This document shows positions 59,115 through 64,000 of a DNA stretch of 64,000 nt, one piece after another. Under the pieces are notes generated by a model that did no database searches, was not told where the DNA came from, and was given only the letters and a program-made list of their open reading frames with translations. Origin of the DNA: Rhynchopus euleeides. Lineage: Eukaryota; Euglenozoa; Diplonemea; Diplonemida; Diplonemidae. Location: NCBI GenBank assembly GCA_963210315.1, contig OY723313.1:682001-746000 (forward strand). Reading direction: 5' to 3'. The number at the start of each line of letters is the position of its first letter. The stretch's first letter is position 1. A program made the translations under genes and the position numbers.

Positions 59115-62100
59115 ATGCAACCCGGGGTGCGCATGTCGTCTCTCTCCCTGAGAGACCTGACCAAAGCCGCGCTGGTTGAGATCCTGGGGGGCCGATCCCC
59201 GTCGCACGACTATGGCGGGGGGTACGACGGGTCCCAGCCGCATCTGATGGAGTGGAGTGTCCTGATTTTTGACAACTTCTCGAGGGATCTTATCGCGCCA
59301 ATCCTTAAGGTGGGGGAGCTGCGGAAGCTGGGTGTGACCCTCTATTTGCAGATCGACACCTCACGCGAGCCTGTCCCGGATGCGCCTGCGGTGTACCTCT
59401 GCCAGCCAACGGAGGAGAACATCAAGCGCATCGCGCAGGACATCATCTCCGAGAAGTATAAGATGTTCAGCATCAACTGGGCAACGCCTATCCCCCGGGC
59501 CTTGCTGGAGCTCTTTGCGATGGAGCTGCAGCCTGCGCAGCAGATTACGAACGTGAGTGTGAAGGACAGGTTCCTCAGCTTCGTGTCGCCGGAGAGGGAT
59601 CTGTTCTCGCTGCAGATGGAGGCGAGTTATTTCACCATCGCGTCGGGTACCACGGAGGACAAGCAGCGCGATAAGTATTTTGAGTTCATCGCAAACGGGA
59701 TCCTGCATGTACTGCTGGCGCTGCAGGTCGTCCCCCTCATCGCGTGGGAGCGTGACTCGATGGCGGGTGCGGATCTGGCGCGTATCCTGTCAAATGTGGT
59801 GAAGCAGGCGGTGCGGGATGCGACGCTGTCGCAGTCGCCGGATGTGGCGCGTCCGATTCTGCTGCTGTGTGACAGGAACACGGATTTGGTGGCGCCGCTG
59901 ATTCAGCCGTCGACATACCGTGCGTGCCTGCACGACACGCTGAAGATGCACCTCAACAAGGTGACCATCGGCAAGAACACTTATGAGATGGAGGAGGCGG
60001 ACCCGTGGTGGAATGAGTTTGCAACCCAAGAGATGTCTGAGGCGATCGAGATCCTCGCAAAGGAGGTGAAGGAGGCAGAGGCGCGGGAGAAGGCGCAAAA
60101 GGTGTGATTCTTGTGTTCTCTATGTTGTTCGGCACCTTTATATTGTGAACGGGGGGAGGGGCAGCCTCAGTCAGCGAATGACTATTGGATCTGCATGAGA
60201 TGGTGGATGCGGTGTGCCGGAGGTGTTGGCTGAGCTGCTTATGTTGCGCGGAATACGGAGCCCCTCCTTCATGCCTGCCTGCCACCCCACCAACGCACTA
60301 ACACAGGCGGAGCTGCAGACGGATGATGTCCACCAGCAGGCAGAGGCGATGTTCCGTGTGATGGAAGGGACGCAGACTGCAAACCAGCAGAAGCGGTACC
60401 TCAAGACGCACACCGATCTGATGCAGGAGCTGTCGCGGGTGATGCAGGGGGGCGATCTGGTGACGTTCAACGACCTGGCGGAGCTGATGCTGTTCCACAC
60501 GCAGTTCAAGAATGAAGACATCAAGAAGCTGATCAACAGCTCTAACAGCAGCCAGGAGTCGAAGGTGCGCCTCGCGCTGGTGCACCGCCTTCTCATCGAC
60601 GACAGCGACACGGTATGTAACCCGCCTCTGTTGGAAGCCTTCCTCTGGACAGAGGTTGTGTCGGAGCAGGCGATGAATTAGTGCGTGTGGCGTGGAGTGG
60701 AGTGGAGCGGTGGTGTGGTTTCACGATTGGGATCGGATTCTGATTCAATTATGCAAGCGGTGTCCTCTCCGGCGCAGTCACCTTTCCCTTTTTATCCACC
60801 TTCACATGAGTTTTCAACTCCATGTCGATGAGGAATGGGGGAGCCCCAAAGCTGGGAATAATCCAACCCTGGAAATTCAGAGTTTAGTCGAAGACAGTTG
60901 TGCCCTCAGAGTGTGGGTGTGGGAATAATCCAACCCTGGAAATTCAGAGTTTAGTCGAAGACTCACTGAAGGAGGTGCGTCCAGGCCCGACCACCAGGCC
61001 GGTGGATTGTGGTCAACTTATGGACCTTCTCTGGCTGGAGCCTGTTGCGCCTCTTCTCAGACTGCCAGCCATACAACTGAAAATACGCTCCTGCGCGGCC
61101 GTTCCTGCTGGGCAGTGGGGATGTGCCCACTGGCAAGGGATGTCGCCTGGTCCTTGATCCCCTTTCTCAATTGCTCCGTCGTGGTGTGCAACGCTACCCG
61201 CCCCAGAGAGTTTACACTGCACGACCACACCCGCGGCGTCTCAGTGAGAGGATGAGTTCGCCCTGTACGGGGACAACTGGCTCTTTCTTGTGAGGAGTGC
61301 GTGTCAGGTCACCTGCCTCTTCTGTGTAAGCGAGAACAGAATTCGTCACATCCTTCCCCTGCAGTGCATCGTTGGATCGATTCGTTGCCGGCGTCATCAC
61401 TCGGCGGATGCGTACTTTCAGCACCTTCTCCTCCGTGTGTGTTTGGATGTGCCAGCCGCAGGGCGCTGGGGGATCCCTATTTCACGGCAACAAGCGTTGT
61501 CGCAGTGAAACAGTGCAGACCCGGGTTTGGCGTGCAACCACTGCCTCACATTTCTTGAACGGATGTGACCCTTGCCCTTGCCCCTTCACACACCATCCCA
61601 CCCTGCATGCAGACCGCCACGAACCTCGCGAAGGACAACGAGGCGAATATCCGGCGGAAATCCACGCCTGCAGCCCCGTCTCCAGACAACGGGTCGTTGT
61701 CCGTGTCGACTGCCGCGCCCACATCTGTCGAACCGCACCTCGCCTTCAACTATGTGCGGACGTTGCTCAAGCACATGCGGCAGGCGAGCAAGTCACGCTG
61801 CGGGACGATGCCGGGTGGTGGGAGCAGCAAAGCGGCGCAGAACATCAAAAATCTGTTCCAGAGCGGGCAGCAGTTTATCCAGAAGCTGGGGACGCAGTCA
61901 GGCGCTTACATGTACCCGCACACGAAGGTGATCGACGCGGTGCTGCAGCGCGCAGGGAAGGGCGAGGAGAAGGAGCGGTGTGAGATTCTCGACACCCTTG
62001 AGTGCAAGGACCCGAAGACGGACCAGCCTGTGTGCCTGTCGTCCACGAGCTTCGACTCCGCCATCATGTTTGTGGTGGGCGGTGGCAATTACCTGGAATA

Positions 62101-62236
62101 CGAGAACATCAAGAAGTGGGAGCTGGATGAGCACAACGCCGGCAAGTACGTCATGTACGGCGCAACAGAGCTGTTCACAGGGGACGAGTTCCTCAGCCAG
62201 CTTGCTCATCTTGGGCAGGAATTCCCCGGAGAATAG
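59115..62236 (+). CDS. SLY1: SLY1 (SCFD1), Sec1/Munc18 SNARE regulator (3 exons)
   Basis: Cytosolic SM protein that binds syntaxin-5-type SNAREs for ER-Golgi traffic. Exons 59115-60101, 60307-60612 and 61613-62236 join in phase 0 each time and give about 638 residues, close to the usual ~640. Family blocks: PAVYLCQPTEENIKRIAQDI (a SLY1 hallmark), RPILLLCDRNTDLVAPL, HTDLMQELSRVMQ and the C-terminal FVVGGGNYLEYENIKK followed by KYVMYGATELFTGDEFL. Compared with animal SLY1, a short linker (~30 residues before TATNLAKDNE) is missing; either it is absent here or a small exon hides in the 1000-nt second intron, which I could not locate. An alternative start is ATG 59133 (MSSLSLRDLTKAALVEIL). Intron 1 donor is gtgtga, less typical than the gtatgt of intron 2. 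Confidence 0.88.
60613..61612 (+). other. SLY1 intron 2 with 42-bp duplication
   Basis: Donor gtatgt, acceptor catgcag. Contains a perfect direct repeat of 42 bp at 60854-60895 and 60921-60962 (gggaataatccaaccctgg...). Confidence 0.65.
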
Positions 62237-63486
62237 CCTCTCTGCCTTGGAAGGGCCAGGCGGTGTTGGAGGGTTGGGAGGGATGAACTGAACGCAGCGA
62301 ACTGTGCAAAAGAGGAAATCGCACAAAAATGGGTGATGTGATGGGTGTGCGGTGTGTGTGTGTGTGTGGATCCCGGCTTTTGTTTCGGAGCGTTTCAGAA
62401 TCGCCGTCGGCGCAGTAAAGGGGGGGGATGGGCGTGATGTGTTTAATGTTTTGTCTGAAAGCCGCTCAAAAAACCCGCTCGAAAGCGGACCCACCCACCC
62501 GCCCACCCCACACCATCCACGCTATCTCTCACCTCACGCACCACCAGCTCCCTTTTGTCTCTCCCTCCCATTTCTCTCGGAGCGTCACCTGCACTTTGAG
62601 TGAAAGACGAGGTAGTAAGTTTCACTTTGCGCCTTTTGCCTTTCTCGACGTAACCACCACCGTGCCCACGCGTGGGACCTTCTAGCATACGAAGCGTTTG
62701 TTTCGACCATACTCCCCCCCCCCCCCCCCCAAAGAGAGTTGACCCGGGTGGGGTTGTCGGGGGCGCACGTCCCCCTGAAGAGAATGCGTGGGGTGGTGTT
62801 CCCGCTGAGGATCTGAAGTTCTGAGGGGGTGTGCGTGCACCGCGGGTTCGGGGAGGGCTGCTTCTTTCACGAGAATCGCTATAAAAATCCAGCACTGCCC
62901 GCACGGGGTACATGCACACTTTGAATCGAACGTGGTTTTTTTTGAGCAGAATGCGGCACATGAGGTACCGAGAGGTACCGAGAATACCTGGTCTTGAGGA
63001 CAGAGAGGGTCCAAAATTCGGTCAAAAAACTGCTCATGCCGTCCCGTACGTCAGGGCTGTGGTCGCCACAAAAAATGCTCAAGATTCACGCGCATGTGTG
63101 CATCCCCTCCACCCTTTGTGTTTTGGAAACAACGAGCGAATTTGGGAGAACGAAAAAGCGTGGAGAGGGGGGAGAGATGTGGACAGGCCAGACGGCGGGC
63201 CAGTGGATTCTGGTCGTGTGTCGGTTTTGGAGCGGGATGAGCTGATGTGACACGACAGCGCAAACCGGTGCACCGCCGCGTGTGCGGTGGCTTGGTTGGC
63301 TGAGTGCTGCAGCCAGGGTTGCCACGTCGTGCGATGTACGCCTGTAAGCGTGAGCCAGCTTCTGAGGCGTCTCTGCCCCGCCCCCCTTTTGCGAGCATGT
63401 GTTGCCTTACTCCCGGTGCTGCCTTGCACGTGCTGCACTCACACCAACACCACAGTTCAGGCAAACCACCCCCACAACAAAGCAAA
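62237..63486. other. Intergenic between SLY1 and RPL11
   Basis: C-rich tracts (62717-62732) and a GT run at 62355-62370. No gene recognised. The last ~100 bp are the RPL11 leader. Confidence 0.5.
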
Positions 63487-64000
63487 ATGTCGACCAAGGT
63501 GAAGAAGGCCGCCAACCCGATGCGTGACATCCGCATCCGCAAGCTGGTTGTGAACGTGTCGGTGGGTGAGTCGGGAGACAGGCTGGTGCGCGCCACGAAG
63601 GTCGTTGAGCAGCTGACGGGCCAGGTCCCCGTGATGAGCCGTGCGCGCATCACCATCCGTACGTTCGGCATCAGGAGGAACGAGAAGATCGCATGCCACG
63701 CGACGATCCGTGGTGAGAAGGCCGAGGAGCTGCTGGAGCGTGGCCTCAAGGTGAAGGAGTACGAGCTGTTCCACCAGAACTTCTCTGACGCCGGGAACTT
63801 CGGGTTCGGCATCAACGAGCACATCGACCTGGGTATCAAGTACGACCCGAGCACGGGTATCTACGGGATGGACTTCTACATCGTGCTGGAGCGCAGGGGG
63901 TCGCGTGTGTCCCAGCGCAAGGCTCGCCCGGGCCGCATTCCCCCGTCCCACCGTGTGACCAAGGACGACGCCATCGGCTGGTTCCAGAAGAAGTTCGACG
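63487..64000 (+). CDS. RPL11: Ribosomal protein uL5 (RPL11), cut by the window edge
   Basis: Large-subunit protein that binds 5S rRNA in the central protuberance. The ATG at 63487 (context aaaATGtcg) opens 171 visible codons: [49 protein letters not shown], the KVKEYELF segment, [31 protein letters not shown] and the end WFQKKFD. These are the standard blocks of eukaryotic uL5 in order. Only the last few codons and the stop are missing. No intron in the visible part. Strong preferred-codon use, as in EFL, fits a highly expressed gene. Confidence 0.96.
   Translation, partial: MSTKVKKAANPMRDIRIRKLVVNVSVGESGDRLVRATKVVEQLTGQVPVMSRARITIRTFGIRRNEKIACHATIRGEKAEELLERGLKVKEYELFHQNFSDAGNFGFGINEHIDLGIKYDPSTGIYGMDFYIVLERRGSRVSQRKARPGRIPPSHRVTKDDAIGWFQKKFD

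Noticed and set aside
60214..60681. Independent 155-codon gene
   Set aside because: It is SLY1 exon 2 with read-through into both introns.

Overview
The window is a GC-rich nuclear scaffold segment from a unicellular eukaryote. It has spliceosomal introns, mostly with GTATG-type donors, long G/C homopolymer runs, abundant transposon debris and one assembly gap of exactly 200 N. The translation factor gene is EFL (EF-like GTPase) rather than canonical EF-1alpha. This points to one of the scattered EFL-bearing lineages (several green algae, haptophytes, dinoflagellates, chlorarachniophytes, choanoflagellates, ichthyosporeans, some fungi); I cannot say which.

Layout of protein genes, all on the + strand unless noted: the C-terminal part of an MSH3-like mismatch repair protein (1-1910); EFL (3519-5120); a secreted cysteine-rich protein made of 11 near-identical ~50-residue repeats (5738-7780); an unrecognised, possibly organelle-targeted protein (9255-11012); an NRAMP metal transporter (13327-15033); a CNG/EAG-type cation channel with EF-hand-like N-terminus, interrupted by the gap (about 38993-42554); a long coiled-coil protein (45086-47770); a small helical protein (48571-49254); the elongation factor IWS1/Spn1 in five exons (50650-55787); the SNARE regulator SLY1 in three exons (59115-62236); and ribosomal protein uL5/RPL11 running off the right edge (63487-64000).

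The 15-35 kb part is a repeat island. It holds two inverted copies of a ~0.77 kb non-autonomous DNA transposon, each with a perfect 9-bp target duplication; two adjacent TA-flanked inverted-repeat elements, one loaded with ATTATCG palindromes; an 8.7 kb non-LTR retrotransposon on the minus strand (coiled-coil ORF1, then OTU protease, APE-type endonuclease, reverse transcriptase and RNase H); a 41-bp minisatellite of about 35 copies; and five tandem ~185-bp units.

The most interesting signal lies at 49.5-55.1 kb. Modular repeats fill the region upstream of IWS1 and its two large introns. Three of the five module types have the anatomy of box C/D snoRNAs: C box, D box and terminal stem. Module A occurs 7 times, B 5 times and C 4 times. 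Module B carries a guide predicted to direct 2'-O-methylation of the 5.8S rRNA position equivalent to human G75, the known target of U96/SNORD96. I read this as an expanding, partly intron-hosted snoRNA cluster shuffled as D-B-C-A and D-B-E cassettes.

Many intergenic stretches (for example 34.7-39 kb and 42.6-45 kb) show only low-complexity sequence and no gene I can support.
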